47,843 nt of DNA from Acidimicrobiales bacterium (GCA_020630195.1 JAHDBV010000027.1:1-47843); one strand, 5' to 3'. Counted from the stretch's first letter, positions 16,481 to 24,827 are shown. Notes: a model not told the origin generated them from the sequence alone. Translations and numbers: made by a program.

Positions 16481-17515
16481 CAGTTCCTTCAGCTTGCCGA
16501 CCGTCTCGACGGGATCGCCGACCGGCGAGATCTGCAGGTGGGTGACGCCGGCTTCGGCGTAGGCCGCCAGGCGTTCCTTCACGTAGCCGGCCGGCCCGAC
16601 GAGGTTCGTGTTCTCCAGGAGCTCGGCGGGCACCGCCGCCGCCGCTTCGGCCTTCTTGCCATCGAGATACAGATCCTGGATCTCGATCGCCTCGGACTCG
16701 TAGCCGTAGGCCTTCACGATGTCGTTGTAGAAGTTCTTGTCCCGAGCGCCCATGCCACCGGCGTAGAGCGCCACGTTCGGGCGTGCGTGGTCGAGCACCC
16801 GCTGCTGGGCCTCACCCGTGAGCGACTCGTCGATCGCCACCATGCCGCCGGCCGAGATCTGGAGCTGCCCCAGCTCGGGGTCGCGCGTGGCCGTGCCGGC
16901 CTTGATGTCGTCGCCCCAGACGTTGTGGAACTTCTCGGGATCGAAGAACACCGGCAGCCAGCCATCCGCGTGGCGGGCCGTGTTCCGCACCGACAACGGC
17001 TGCAGCGACGCCCAGAAGATCGGGATCTCGTTGCGGACCGGATGGTTGATCAACTTGAGGGGCTTGCCGAGGCCCGTGCCCTGCCCCTCGGGCAGCGGCA
17101 CCTGGACGGCCTTGCCGTCGTGCTGGATCTTCTCCCGCCGCAGCGCCTGGCGGGTCACCTCGATGTAGTCCCGGATGCGGGGCATCGGCTTCTCGTAGGC
17201 GACGCCGTGGAACCCCTCGACGACCTGGGGGCCGGAGGCACCGAGGCCGAGGACGAACCGACCGTCCGACACGTAGTCGAGGCCCGCCGCGGTCTGTGCG
17301 ATACAGGAGGCCGTGCGGCTGTAGACGTTGAGGATGCCCGACCCGATCTGGACCGTCTCGGTCCGGGCCGCGAGGTACCCCATCATCGAGACCGCGTCGA
17401 AGCTGTAGGCCTCGGCCACCCAGGCCAGATCGAGTCCGGCCGACTCGAGCGCACGCACCTTGTCGGTGGCGGCCTTGATGTCGTCGGAGTAACTCACCAT
17501 CATCGAGAGCTGCAT
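16472..17515 (-). CDS. LLM-class F420-dependent oxidoreductase
   Basis: 347-aa TIM-barrel luciferase-like monooxygenase-family protein. Features: LDLAWVAEAYSFDAVSMMGYLAARTETVQ (split around residues 28-57), GSGILNVYSRTASCIAQTAAGLD, RFVLGLGASGPQVVEGFHG, and a C-terminal helix GVTHLQISPVGDPVETVGKLKEL. These fit the actinobacterial F420-dependent LLM group; hydride transfer from F420H2 is inferred and the substrate is unknown. Start is the ATG at 17515, 7 nt after a TAGGTT -10 box. Longer frames upstream run antisense through the divergent hydrolase and are not coding. Confidence 0.88.
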   Translation of the reverse strand: MQLSMMVSYSDDIKAATDKVRALESAGLDLAWVAEAYSFDAVSMMGYLAARTETVQIGSGILNVYSRTASCIAQTAAGLDYVSDGRFVLGLGASGPQVVEGFHGVAYEKPMPRIRDYIEVTRQALRREKIQHDGKAVQVPLPEGQGTGLGKPLKLINHPVRNEIPIFWASLQPLSVRNTARHADGWLPVFFDPEKFHNVWGDDIKAGTATRDPELGQLQISAGGMVAIDESLTGEAQQRVLDHARPNVALYAGGMGARDKNFYNDIVKAYGYESEAIEIQDLYLDGKKAEAAAAVPAELLENTNLVGPAGYVKERLAAYAEAGVTHLQISPVGDPVETVGKLKELLG

Positions 17516-17522
17516 GCGGGCG

Positions 17523-17528
17523 AACCTA
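17523..17528 (-). promoter_or_regulatory. -10 box TAGGTT for the LLM oxidoreductase gene
   Basis: TAGGTT ends 7 nt before the ATG at 17515 on the minus strand. Only 24 bp separate this start from the divergent hydrolase start, so the two promoters must overlap each other's coding region. Confidence 0.55.
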
Positions 17529-17539
17529 GGTGAGCGACG

Positions 17540-18376
17540 ATGACCGACGCACGTCGACGACCGATCATCCGACGCACCCCCGACGACGGCCGGTCGACGG
17601 TCGAGATCGAGGTGTTCGACGAGGGCCCGATCGACGGCTCGGCGATCGTGCTCGTGCCGTCTGCCGGTCGGGCGGCCGCCGACTTCGACCGGCTCACCAC
17701 GGCGCTCGCCGGGGCCGGCCGACGGGTCCTGCGGCCCGAGCCGCGGGGGATCGGCGCCTCCACCGGTCACCGGGACGATCTGACCCTGGCCGAGCTGGCC
17801 GACGACCACGCGGCCGTGATCCGGTCGCTCGACGCCGGCCCGGCGCTGGTACTGGGCCACGCCTACGGCAACCGGATCGTCCGGATGTTGGCGACACGCC
17901 ACCCCGAGCTGGTGTCGGGGGTGGCCCTGTTGGCCTGTGGCGGCATGGTCCCGATGCCCGAGGAGATGTGGCCACCGTTCTTCCAGGTGTTCGACCGCTC
18001 GCTCGATCCGACGACGCACCTCGCTGCCGTGGCGACCTGCTTCTTCGCCGATGGCAACGATCCGTCGGTCTGGGCCGACGGCTGGTTCCCCGAGGTCGTC
18101 GACGGGCAGAACCACGCCTCGATCGCCACGCCGGTGGCGGTGTGGGGTGCGGCGGGGTCGTCGGCACCCGTGCTCGTGGTCCAGCCGGCCGCGGATGCCA
18201 TCGCCCCGCCACGCAACGCCGAGCTGCTCGTCGAGCTCATCGGGGCACGCGCCGAGCTCGTGACAATCGAGGGGGCCGGGCACGCGCTGCTCCCGGAGCG
18301 GCCGACCGAGGTGGCCGAGGTGGTGCGGGAGTGGGCCGACCGGATCGCACCCCGAGCCGGGATGCGACGGGGTTAG
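17540..18376 (+). CDS. Alpha/beta hydrolase-fold protein with Ala at the nucleophile position
   Basis: 278 aa. Fold markers: IVLVPSAGRAAADFDRLTTALA, RVLRPEPRGIGAST, ALVLGHAYGNRIVRMLA, VLVVQPAADAIAPP (acid region) and EGAGHALLPERP (His). The nucleophile elbow reads GHAYGN where Ser is expected, so classic ester hydrolysis is not expected. Similar GHAFGN-type sequences form a recognisable subgroup as far as I recall, so this is probably a family trait, not a local mutation. Divergent from the LLM gene and convergent on the membrane-protein gene, with overlapping stop codons. Confidence 0.82.
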   Translation: MTDARRRPIIRRTPDDGRSTVEIEVFDEGPIDGSAIVLVPSAGRAAADFDRLTTALAGAGRRVLRPEPRGIGASTGHRDDLTLAELADDHAAVIRSLDAGPALVLGHAYGNRIVRMLATRHPELVSGVALLACGGMVPMPEEMWPPFFQVFDRSLDPTTHLAAVATCFFADGNDPSVWADGWFPEVVDGQNHASIATPVAVWGAAGSSAPVLVVQPAADAIAPPRNAELLVELIGARAELVTIEGAGHALLPERPTEVAEVVREWADRIAPRAGMRRG

Positions 18377-18936
18377 CCGTCGTCCGAGGCGTCCTCGTCG
18401 GCGCCGTCGGTGGTGACCTCGTCGACCGGGACGACCTCGTCCTGCCACTGCTCGAGCACCCAGCCGATCCCGACGCCCATCGCGAGCACGAACCCGAAGG
18501 TGACGACCACGTTGCTGATCGTGTCGGCATCGGGCCGTTCGACCCGATCGAGGGCGACCAGACCGACACAACCCAGCACGATCAGGACGGCGACCGCGGT
18601 GGCCGACGAGGTCCAGTCCATCGACCGGGGGAGGTCACCGAGGAGACTCTCGCCCACGTTGCGGTGGGCGCGGCCGATCGCGAAGATCCCGACCGCGAGC
18701 ATCGCGGTGGGGACCCGGGCGCCCTCGCGCACACCGGCGAGCAGGAGGGCGTGCACGACGAACGTGGCGAACCCGGCCACGAGGAGCCAGGTCGAGGTCT
18801 CCTCGTCGGTGCCGAAGCTGCGGTACCAGCTCAGGCCGAACCGGAACATCGCGAACACCGCCACCACCACGACCACGGCCGCGAGGCCGAAGCGGAGTCG
18901 ACGCATGAGCAGCGTCGGGCGGGTCGGTTCGCTCAC
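18373..18936 (-). CDS. Hypothetical four-helix membrane protein
   Basis: 187 aa. Four hydrophobic segments: LAAVVVVVAVFAMF, WLLVAGFATFVVHALLLA, ATAVAVLIVLGCVGLVAL and ISNVVVTFGFVLAMGVGIGWVL, then an acidic tail rich in Asp/Glu. A charged loop with RAHRNVGESLLGDLPRSMD joins helices 2 and 3. No family recognised. Start GTG at 18936 is set by TATCGT ending 7 nt upstream. The TAA stop overlaps the opposite-strand TAG of the hydrolase by two bases. Confidence 0.72.
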   Translation of the reverse strand: MSEPTRPTLLMRRLRFGLAAVVVVVAVFAMFRFGLSWYRSFGTDEETSTWLLVAGFATFVVHALLLAGVREGARVPTAMLAVGIFAIGRAHRNVGESLLGDLPRSMDWTSSATAVAVLIVLGCVGLVALDRVERPDADTISNVVVTFGFVLAMGVGIGWVLEQWQDEVVPVDEVTTDGADEDASDDG

Positions 18937-18943
18937 CCGGCCG

Positions 18944-18949
18944 ACGATA
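18944..18949 (-). promoter_or_regulatory. -10 box TATCGT for the membrane-protein gene
   Basis: TATCGT ends 7 nt before the GTG at 18936 on the minus strand, just downstream of the neighbouring stop codon at 18963. Confidence 0.5.
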
Positions 18950-18962
18950 GGCCGGACTTCGG

Positions 18963-20984
18963 TCACGATCGCGGCAGACCACCGGAGACGGGTGAGGTTC
19001 CGTCGGCCCCGATCTCCACGACGACGGTGACGACCTCGCCGTCGGCGGTGAACCACCCGAGCGCGACCCGTTCGCCGGGCTCGCCGAGCACGCGATCGCC
19101 GTGCACACGTGCGGCCCCGAGTGTCGTGTGCCGATCGAGGTCACCGAGCAGCGTCGGGCCGTCCGGGGCGAGCGGCACGAGGACGAGCTGGGCCCAGTCG
19201 CGGCGACCGAGCGTCACCCGCAGATCGGACTCGGCCTCGACGATCCGGGCGGTCCGGGCTCGCCAGTCGTAGACGACCCACGCAGGCGCGTCGCCGCCCG
19301 GTGCGACCCCGGCGGCAGCCACTGCGTCGCGCAGCGGCCATCCGGCCGCGGCGGCGTCGCCGGGGCCCGTGTGGAGCGCCACCACGACGACGCTGTCGCC
19401 GGCGACGGTCGAGGCCCAGGTGACCTCCCCGGCCGGGTCGAGGTCGTCGTCGCGGATCACGAGCGGGCGGTCCGGGGCGACGATCCGACCATCGGCCCGG
19501 ACGCAGCGGGCCACGATCGCCGTCTCGGTGCGGCCGATCCGGTCGCCGATGCCGACGGGGCCGGCGGACAGTGCCGACAGCAACGCCTCGACCTCGTGGT
19601 GCGGGTCACCGTCGGTCGGCCCGGGTGTGTCGAGGTCGTCGACGCCGGCGGAGAAGAAGCAGTCCTTGAACGCCGGGATGCCGAGCCCGTCGGCGAGCAG
19701 GTTGACGGTCAGGAACCAGCGCCACAGCAGCGCCGGGTCATCGGCGAAGCGGTAGTCGTCGCTCGTCCGGATCGCCGAGACCCGTCGCAGGGTGGCGGCG
19801 TGCACGATGTCGGGCGGATTGGCCATGCAGAACCACAGGTGCAGGTCGTGCTCGGCGGCAAGGGCGTCGAGCGTGTCGAGCCACTCGGCCGCCCGACCGG
19901 ATCCCTCCCGGAGCTGGCGGACACCGAACCAGTACAGGAGCATCCAGTCCTGTTCGATCGTGGTGGCGCCCCAGGCACGGGCCCGCTCGAACCAGCCGCG
20001 GAACCACGACGGGTCACTCGGGTGGGCGCAGCGGTCGAGCCACCAGTCGTCGTCGACGCCGTCGGCGTGAATCGACAGGTGACGGGAGTGCAGGATGAGC
20101 GGGTGCCCGTCGAGCGCCTCGGCGAACGCGGGCATGCCCATCGGCACGGTGTCGGCCCGGGCCTCCCACCGGAGCAGTCCGGTCGGCGGCACCTCCTCGG
20201 GATAGTCGTCCGGGCTCACCGGCCGGGCGACCTCGTGGTCGTAGAACCACGAGTCGAGCTCGACCGCCCGGATCGGGACGTCGCGCTCGTCGAGATCGTC
20301 CACGACGTCGACGACGGTCTGGGCGAGGCTGCGGCCCGGTTCGTTGCGATACCAGTAGGCCGCACCGTTGTCGGTCCAGTACGACAGGTGGGAGGTCGCG
20401 ACGTCGAGGTGTCGGTCGACGTCGACGGTGGCGGCACGCTCGCGCACGCCGGCACCCCAGGCGCCGATCAGGGCCCGCAACGACGGGCCACGCCGCACCT
20501 CGAGCTCGATGGACCAGTCGGGCGCCACCTGGGTCAGGTCGCCGTGCGGCCCCCACCGGAGCCGCCGCCCGTCGTCGGTCTCGACGAGGCTGACGATCTG
20601 ATCGTGCCAGTGCCGGATCGGGGCGAGCAGTGCCCAGTCGTCCTCGGCGAGGCGGAACCAGCAGGGCTGCATCGCCGGTGGCGCCCGCAGGTTGTCCGCC
20701 GGCTCGAAGTCGAAGTCCAGGTCGGGCCCGGCCCAGACGGGCAGCCCGAACTGGGTGAACGCACAACCACCGACCCGCCACCGCTCACCGGCGGCCGGAT
20801 CGACCACGAGGTCGACCCCGGGACCGGGATGGGCGAAGCGACCCGTCGAGGCGGCCGCGACCGCCCCCGGGTCGGCGGTGAGGGTCCAGCGCCGACCGCC
20901 GGCGGGCAGGGGCGCGTCGTCGAAGCGCCAACCCGCCGGGAGGCCCGACGAGACCGGCTCGATCCCGGGTCGCTGCGTCGACAT
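18963..20984 (-). CDS. Putative glycoside hydrolase (GH-D/alpha-galactosidase-like TIM barrel)
   Basis: 673 aa. An N-terminal beta-rich domain (about 1-185) is followed by a probable TIM barrel: SHLSYWTDNGAAYWY, IRAVELDSWFYDHE, HSRHLSIHADG, TIEQDWMLLYWFG, LHLWFCMANPPDIVHAA and IRTSDDYRFADDP, then a C-terminal beta domain. The EQDW and RTSDDY acids are spaced as the nucleophile and acid/base of clan GH-D enzymes would be, and cysteine- and tryptophan-rich strands resemble distant alpha-galactosidase/raffinose-synthase relatives. The family assignment is tentative. No signal peptide, so a cytoplasmic role. It starts 23 bp after the KAS III stop, same strand. Confidence 0.6.
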   Translation of the reverse strand: MSTQRPGIEPVSSGLPAGWRFDDAPLPAGGRRWTLTADPGAVAAASTGRFAHPGPGVDLVVDPAAGERWRVGGCAFTQFGLPVWAGPDLDFDFEPADNLRAPPAMQPCWFRLAEDDWALLAPIRHWHDQIVSLVETDDGRRLRWGPHGDLTQVAPDWSIELEVRRGPSLRALIGAWGAGVRERAATVDVDRHLDVATSHLSYWTDNGAAYWYRNEPGRSLAQTVVDVVDDLDERDVPIRAVELDSWFYDHEVARPVSPDDYPEEVPPTGLLRWEARADTVPMGMPAFAEALDGHPLILHSRHLSIHADGVDDDWWLDRCAHPSDPSWFRGWFERARAWGATTIEQDWMLLYWFGVRQLREGSGRAAEWLDTLDALAAEHDLHLWFCMANPPDIVHAATLRRVSAIRTSDDYRFADDPALLWRWFLTVNLLADGLGIPAFKDCFFSAGVDDLDTPGPTDGDPHHEVEALLSALSAGPVGIGDRIGRTETAIVARCVRADGRIVAPDRPLVIRDDDLDPAGEVTWASTVAGDSVVVVALHTGPGDAAAAGWPLRDAVAAAGVAPGGDAPAWVVYDWRARTARIVEAESDLRVTLGRRDWAQLVLVPLAPDGPTLLGDLDRHTTLGAARVHGDRVLGEPGERVALGWFTADGEVVTVVVEIGADGTSPVSGGLPRS

Positions 20985-21007
20985 GGCGGGGGAGTGCGCC
21001 GGCCCGA

Positions 21008-22135
21008 TCAGACCGAGACCCGACGCACCACGACACTGCCGACCGAGTACCCGGCGCCGAAGGAGCAGATGACACCCACGTCGCCGTCGGCCAATCCGTC
21101 TCGGTGGAGATGGAAGGCGATCACCGACCCGGCGGACGACGTGTTGGCGTAGGTGTCGAGGATCACCGGCGCCTCGGTCGCGTCGGGCACCCGTCCGAGC
21201 ACACCCTTCGCGATGAGCTGGTTCATCTTGAGGTTGGCCTGGTGGAGCCAGAACCGGCGCACACCCGACGGTTCGAGGCCGAGCTCGGTGAGGTGTTCGT
21301 TCATGTGGGCCGAGACGAGTGGACAGACGTCTTTGAAGACCCGGTTGCCGTTCTGACGGAACTGGAGCTCGTCGGCGTGGCGCTCGCCGTCCTCCGCGAC
21401 GTTGATGAAGCCGAAGTCGTTGCGGATGTTGTTGGAGAACTGGGTGGCGAGCTTCGTGCCGAGCACCTCCCAGCGCTCGGCGGCGACGGCGTCGTCGCTG
21501 CGCTCCAGCACGGTGGCGGTGCAGGCGTCACCGAAGATGAAGTGGTGGTCGCGCTGGTTCCACGCCTGATGGGCGCTCGTGATCTCGGGGTTGACCACCA
21601 CCACGCACGAGGCGGTGCCGTTGCGGAGCGCGTCGACGCCGGCCTGCATGGAGAACGTGGCCGAGGAGCACGCGACGTTCATGTCGTAGGCCCAACCGGA
21701 GGCACCGAGGGCGGCCTGGACCTCGATCGCCACGGCCGGATAGGCCCGCTGGATGTTCGACGCACCGAGGATCACGGCGTCGACGTCGGCACCGGTACGG
21801 CCCGCCTGGGCGAGCGCCGGTTCGATGGCGGCGATCGCCATCTCCGCCTGGAGGCTGATCTCGTCCTCACCACGCAGCGGCAACCGGGGGCGGAGCCGCT
21901 CGGGGTCGAGCACGCCGTCACGATCCATCACGTGGCGGCTGACGATGCCCGACGCCTTCTCGATGAACGCCTCGACCGGCAGTTCCTTGGCCGCCACGTC
22001 ACCAGCGGCGATCGCCTCCGCATGCTCGGCGTTGAACTCCTCGACATGCGCCGAGAGCGAGGCGACGAGCTCCGCATTGGTGATGGACTCGGACGGGGTG
22101 AAGAGCCCGGTCCCGGTGATGGCGATGGTGGTCAC
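21008..22135 (-). CDS. 3-oxoacyl-ACP synthase III (FabH-like)
   Basis: 375-aa thiolase-fold condensing enzyme; joins an acyl primer to malonyl-ACP or an alternative acceptor. Catalytic triad visible: Cys156 in NVACSSATF, His in FWLHQAN and Asn in YANTSSAGS, with the C-terminal GAGYSVGSVV loop. The longer N-terminal region (NAEHAEAIAAG, SGIVSRHVMD) resembles the long KAS III subgroup found in gamma-proteobacteria and actinobacteria, not short E. coli FabH. GTG start at 22135. Probably the first gene of a unit with the glycosidase-like gene, and divergent from the YihY gene. Confidence 0.87.
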   Translation of the reverse strand: MTTIAITGTGLFTPSESITNAELVASLSAHVEEFNAEHAEAIAAGDVAAKELPVEAFIEKASGIVSRHVMDRDGVLDPERLRPRLPLRGEDEISLQAEMAIAAIEPALAQAGRTGADVDAVILGASNIQRAYPAVAIEVQAALGASGWAYDMNVACSSATFSMQAGVDALRNGTASCVVVVNPEITSAHQAWNQRDHHFIFGDACTATVLERSDDAVAAERWEVLGTKLATQFSNNIRNDFGFINVAEDGERHADELQFRQNGNRVFKDVCPLVSAHMNEHLTELGLEPSGVRRFWLHQANLKMNQLIAKGVLGRVPDATEAPVILDTYANTSSAGSVIAFHLHRDGLADGDVGVICSFGAGYSVGSVVVRRVSV

Positions 22136-22310
22136 GTCGCCCACCTCAGCACGCCGGGACGGGTGAGACAACCACACCCCGGGACGAATCCCGGCCGCTC
22201 GTCTCGGCGTTGTCGGTGGCAACCACCCAGATCAGTGCGAAGCTGTCCGGATCATCGCACCCGTCCGGTTCATCCGAACCTTCCAGGCCAACGTCACGGC
22301 CCACTACACG

Positions 22311-23258
22311 ATGCTCGTCGCGGCGGGTGTCGCGTTCTACGGCGCCCTCGCGCTCGTACCGACGCTCGTCGCCGTGGTGGCGGTCTACGGCCTCGTCGCC
22401 GAACCCGAAGGGGTGCGCCAGAACATCGAGCCGCTCACCGAGGTCCTCCCGACCGCCGCCGGTGATCTCGTCGTCCGCCAGCTCGAGTCGGTGACCCAGG
22501 CCGGCGACACCCAGGTGGGGATCGGCCTCGTCATCGGTTTCGCCGGTGTGTTGTGGCTGGTCTCCGGCGCCGTCAACGCGCTCGTCATGGGCATCCGGAT
22601 CGCCCACGAACGCAAGAGCCCCCACAGCTGGTTGCGGGGACGCCTCTACGCGCTCGCCCTCGCCGGTGCCACCGTGCTGACCACCGCCTTCGTCCTGCTG
22701 CTCGTCATCGCCGTGCCGGAGCTGCTGGAGGAGACACCTCTCGGCTCGACGTTGCAGACGGTGCTGCGTTGGTTGCGCTGGCCGGTGGTCATCGCGTTCT
22801 CCGCCACGATGATCGCCGCCCTCTACGGTTCGGTGCTCGGCCCCCGGGACGACGCCCGGCGCCCGCTCACCGCCGGCACGCTCACCGCCACGACGGTCTG
22901 GGTCGGCGGGACGATCCTCATGGGGACCTTCGCCGCGAACGTCGACCAGCTCGAGGCCACCTTCGGCACCCTCGGTGCGGTGGCGGTGCTCCTCGCCTGG
23001 CTCTACCTCACCGCCATCGCCGTGCTGTTCGGCGCCGAGATCGACAACGTGCTGCACGGTGGCGCCGAGGAGCTCCCCGAGGCCGAACGGCACCTCATCA
23101 CCCCGGCCGACGCTCCGGCCACGGGCGAAGTGCCGGTGATCGAGATCGCCACGAGCCTGGCCCGCAAGCGGCGGAGCCGATGGAGCCGAGGCCGCAACGG
23201 CGACCGCCCGGGGGCCGAGGATCCCGTGCGGGAACGCTCGGCCACACCGGGCGGCTGA
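22311..23258 (+). CDS. YihY/BrkB-family inner membrane protein (start uncertain)
   Basis: Polytopic membrane protein of the YihY (formerly RNase BN) family: VAFYGALALVPTLVAVVAVYGLV, IGLVIGFAGVLWLVSGAVNALV, ALALAGATVLTTAFVLLL, a later helix pair, and LGAVAVLLAWLYLTAIAVLFGAEID, then a basic C-terminal tail. Transport or scaffold function is unproven for the family. The first ATG is 22311, but the frame is open back to 22167 and codons 22251-22310 encode a family-like amphipathic start (VRFIRTFQANVTAHYT). That stretch has no ATG, GTG or TTG, so initiation may occur at ATC 22251 or 22254. Confidence 0.8.
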   Translation: MLVAAGVAFYGALALVPTLVAVVAVYGLVAEPEGVRQNIEPLTEVLPTAAGDLVVRQLESVTQAGDTQVGIGLVIGFAGVLWLVSGAVNALVMGIRIAHERKSPHSWLRGRLYALALAGATVLTTAFVLLLVIAVPELLEETPLGSTLQTVLRWLRWPVVIAFSATMIAALYGSVLGPRDDARRPLTAGTLTATTVWVGGTILMGTFAANVDQLEATFGTLGAVAVLLAWLYLTAIAVLFGAEIDNVLHGGAEELPEAERHLITPADAPATGEVPVIEIATSLARKRRSRWSRGRNGDRPGAEDPVRERSATPGG

Positions 23259-23267
23259 GTCCGTGTG

Positions 23268-23289
23268 CCCGGCGACAGTGGTCGCCGGG
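23268..23289. terminator. Bidirectional hairpin between convergent genes
   Basis: CCCGGCGAC (23268-23276), loop AGTG, GTCGCCGGG (23281-23289): a perfect 9-bp stem between the YihY stop and the BON-LysM stop. No U-tract; a likely intrinsic-like or Rho-assisted terminator for both strands. Confidence 0.6.
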
Positions 23290-23295
23290 TCGTGA

Positions 23296-23892
23296 TCAGG
23301 TGGCGGGAATCCGCAGCACCTGACCGGGGAAGATGAGGTCGGGGTCGGACAGCATCGGGGTGTTGGCCTCGAAGACCTCGGGGTAGCGGTTGCCGTTGCC
23401 GAGGTACTCCTGAGCGATCGCCCAGAGGGTGTCGCCCGACTGGACGACGTGCAGGCGGGACTCCGCGCTCGGGGAGGCGACCGTGATGGTCTCCTCGACC
23501 GTGCCGACACCGTGGCAGTTGCCCACGGCGAGGATGCACCGCTCCTTGGCCTCCTGGGTGGCGGCCTCACCGGTGATCGTGGCGACACCGTCGTCGAAGC
23601 GGATGTCGAGATCCTTGATCTCGATGTCGAGCTTGTTCACATAGGCCTCGAGACGAGCCGAACGCTTCGACTCCTCGAGCGCCTCGGCGCGGGCCTCACG
23701 CTTCGCATCGGCGTTGCGGGCTCGCATCGCCTTGCGGGCGGCCTCGGCACGCTCCTTGGTGGCCGCGACGGCCTTCTCCTTGCGAGCGGCCTCGGCTGCG
23801 GCCTCCGCAGCGGCCTTCTCTTCCTTCTCCGCCTTGGACTCGCCGATGCCGATCTTGGCCCCGGCTTCCTTCACGAAATCGAAAACACCCAT
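23296..23892 (-). CDS. BON-LysM protein with long coiled-coil insert (Kbp/YgaU-like)
   Basis: 198 aa. The N-terminus MGVFDFVKEAGAKIG matches E. coli Kbp (YgaU), the cytoplasmic K+-binding BON-LysM protein, and so do the BON (about 84-138) and LysM (147-196, SGDTLWAIAQEYLG, DPDLIFPGQVLRIP) domains. Between them and the N-terminus lies an extra Ala/Glu/Lys/Arg-rich coiled coil (18-83) missing from the 149-aa E. coli protein. No signal peptide, so probably cytoplasmic. AGGGGG ribosome site 5 nt before the ATG at 23892, and a TAGGTT -10 box at 23931-23926 with a leader of about 30 nt. Confidence 0.85.
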   Translation of the reverse strand: MGVFDFVKEAGAKIGIGESKAEKEEKAAAEAAAEAARKEKAVAATKERAEAARKAMRARNADAKREARAEALEESKRSARLEAYVNKLDIEIKDLDIRFDDGVATITGEAATQEAKERCILAVGNCHGVGTVEETITVASPSAESRLHVVQSGDTLWAIAQEYLGNGNRYPEVFEANTPMLSDPDLIFPGQVLRIPAT

Positions 23893-23975
23893 CATCGCCC
23901 CCTTGTTGTTGGTCAATCGGTGCCTGGCGAACCTACCACCGGGGCCTCCGGACCCGTGACGGGGGTCTCACGCGG

Positions 23976-24007
23976 CGGCGCCCACCCGGAGAACCGGGTG
24001 GGCGCCG
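23976..24007 (-). terminator. Strong 14-bp hairpin after the MarR-thiolase-SDR operon
   Basis: CGGCGCCCACCCGG (23976-23989), loop AGAA, CCGGGTGGGCGCCG (23994-24007): perfect stem, no U-tract. It lies 40 bp past the SDR stop on the minus strand and ahead of the BON-LysM promoter, so it should insulate the two units. Confidence 0.7.
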
Positions 24008-24047
24008 ACACGACAGGTGCGAGCACCTGATCAGGTCACGGGGTGAC

Positions 24048-24827
24048 TCACTTCGGAGGCATCCGGATGCCGCCGTCGAGGCGGATCGTCTCACCGTTCA
24101 TGTACGGGTTGGTGATGCACTCCATCACGCCGAACGCGAGCTCCTCGCCGGAGCCGAGACGCTTCGGGAAGAGCACCGACTGCCCGAGGTGGGCCTTGAA
24201 CTGGTCGGAGGCCTCGCCCTCGCCGTAGATCGGGGTGTCGATCAGGCCGGGGGCGATGGTGTTCACACGGATGCCGATGGCCGACAGGTCCCGGGCGATC
24301 GGCAGGGTCATGCCGACCACGCCACCCTTGGAGGCGGAGTAGGCGCACTGGCCGATCTGACCGTCGAACGCGGCGGCGGACGCCATGTTCACGATCGCGC
24401 CACGGGTGCCGTCGTCGTCGACCGGATCGGTCTTCGACATGGCGGCCGCCGACTGGGCGAGCATGTTGAACGAGCCGACCAGGTTGATCTGGATCACCCG
24501 GTTGAACGCGTCGAGCGGGAAGGCGTCGCCGTTGCGGTCGACGGTGCGGCCGGCCCAGCCGATGCCGGCGGAGTTGACCAGTGCCCGGAGCGGGCCCATC
24601 TCCGACGCGGCGGCCACGGAGGCCTGGGCGTCTTCGACGGAGGTCACGTCGCACTTGACGAAGAGGCCGCCGATCTCCGAGGCGATGGCCTGGCCACGCT
24701 CTTCGTTGAGGTCGGCGACGACCACGCGGGAGCCGGCGGCGGCGAGCTGGCGGGCCGAGGCCTCACCGATGCCGGAGGCACCGCCGGTGACGATGGAGGA
24801 GGAACCCTCGAGGTTCATGCGCGGCAT
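24048..24827 (-). CDS. SDR family dehydrogenase (3-hydroxyacyl-CoA dehydrogenase type)
   Basis: 259-aa short-chain dehydrogenase/reductase. NAD(P) binding TGGASGIGEASARQL near the N-terminus, NSAGIG (NNAG-like), catalytic Ser in NMASAAAFDG and YSASK (Tyr-x-x-x-Lys), then PGLIDTPIYG. The insert with DPVDDDGTRGAIVNMAS resembles the 17beta-HSD10/type II 3-hydroxyacyl-CoA dehydrogenase branch, which oxidises 3-hydroxyacyl-CoA. The ATG at 24827 overlaps the thiolase stop by one base (TGATG), so translation is coupled and the pair would carry out the last two steps of a beta-oxidation cycle. An alternative ATG lies at 24818. Confidence 0.87.
   Translation of the reverse strand: MPRMNLEGSSSIVTGGASGIGEASARQLAAAGSRVVVADLNEERGQAIASEIGGLFVKCDVTSVEDAQASVAAASEMGPLRALVNSAGIGWAGRTVDRNGDAFPLDAFNRVIQINLVGSFNMLAQSAAAMSKTDPVDDDGTRGAIVNMASAAAFDGQIGQCAYSASKGGVVGMTLPIARDLSAIGIRVNTIAPGLIDTPIYGEGEASDQFKAHLGQSVLFPKRLGSGEELAFGVMECITNPYMNGETIRLDGGIRMPPK

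Noticed and set aside
19101-21152. 683-codon plus-strand frame opposite the glycosidase-like gene
   Set aside because: The minus-strand product has coherent secondary structure and acid motifs; the plus-strand product is low-complexity with no motif.
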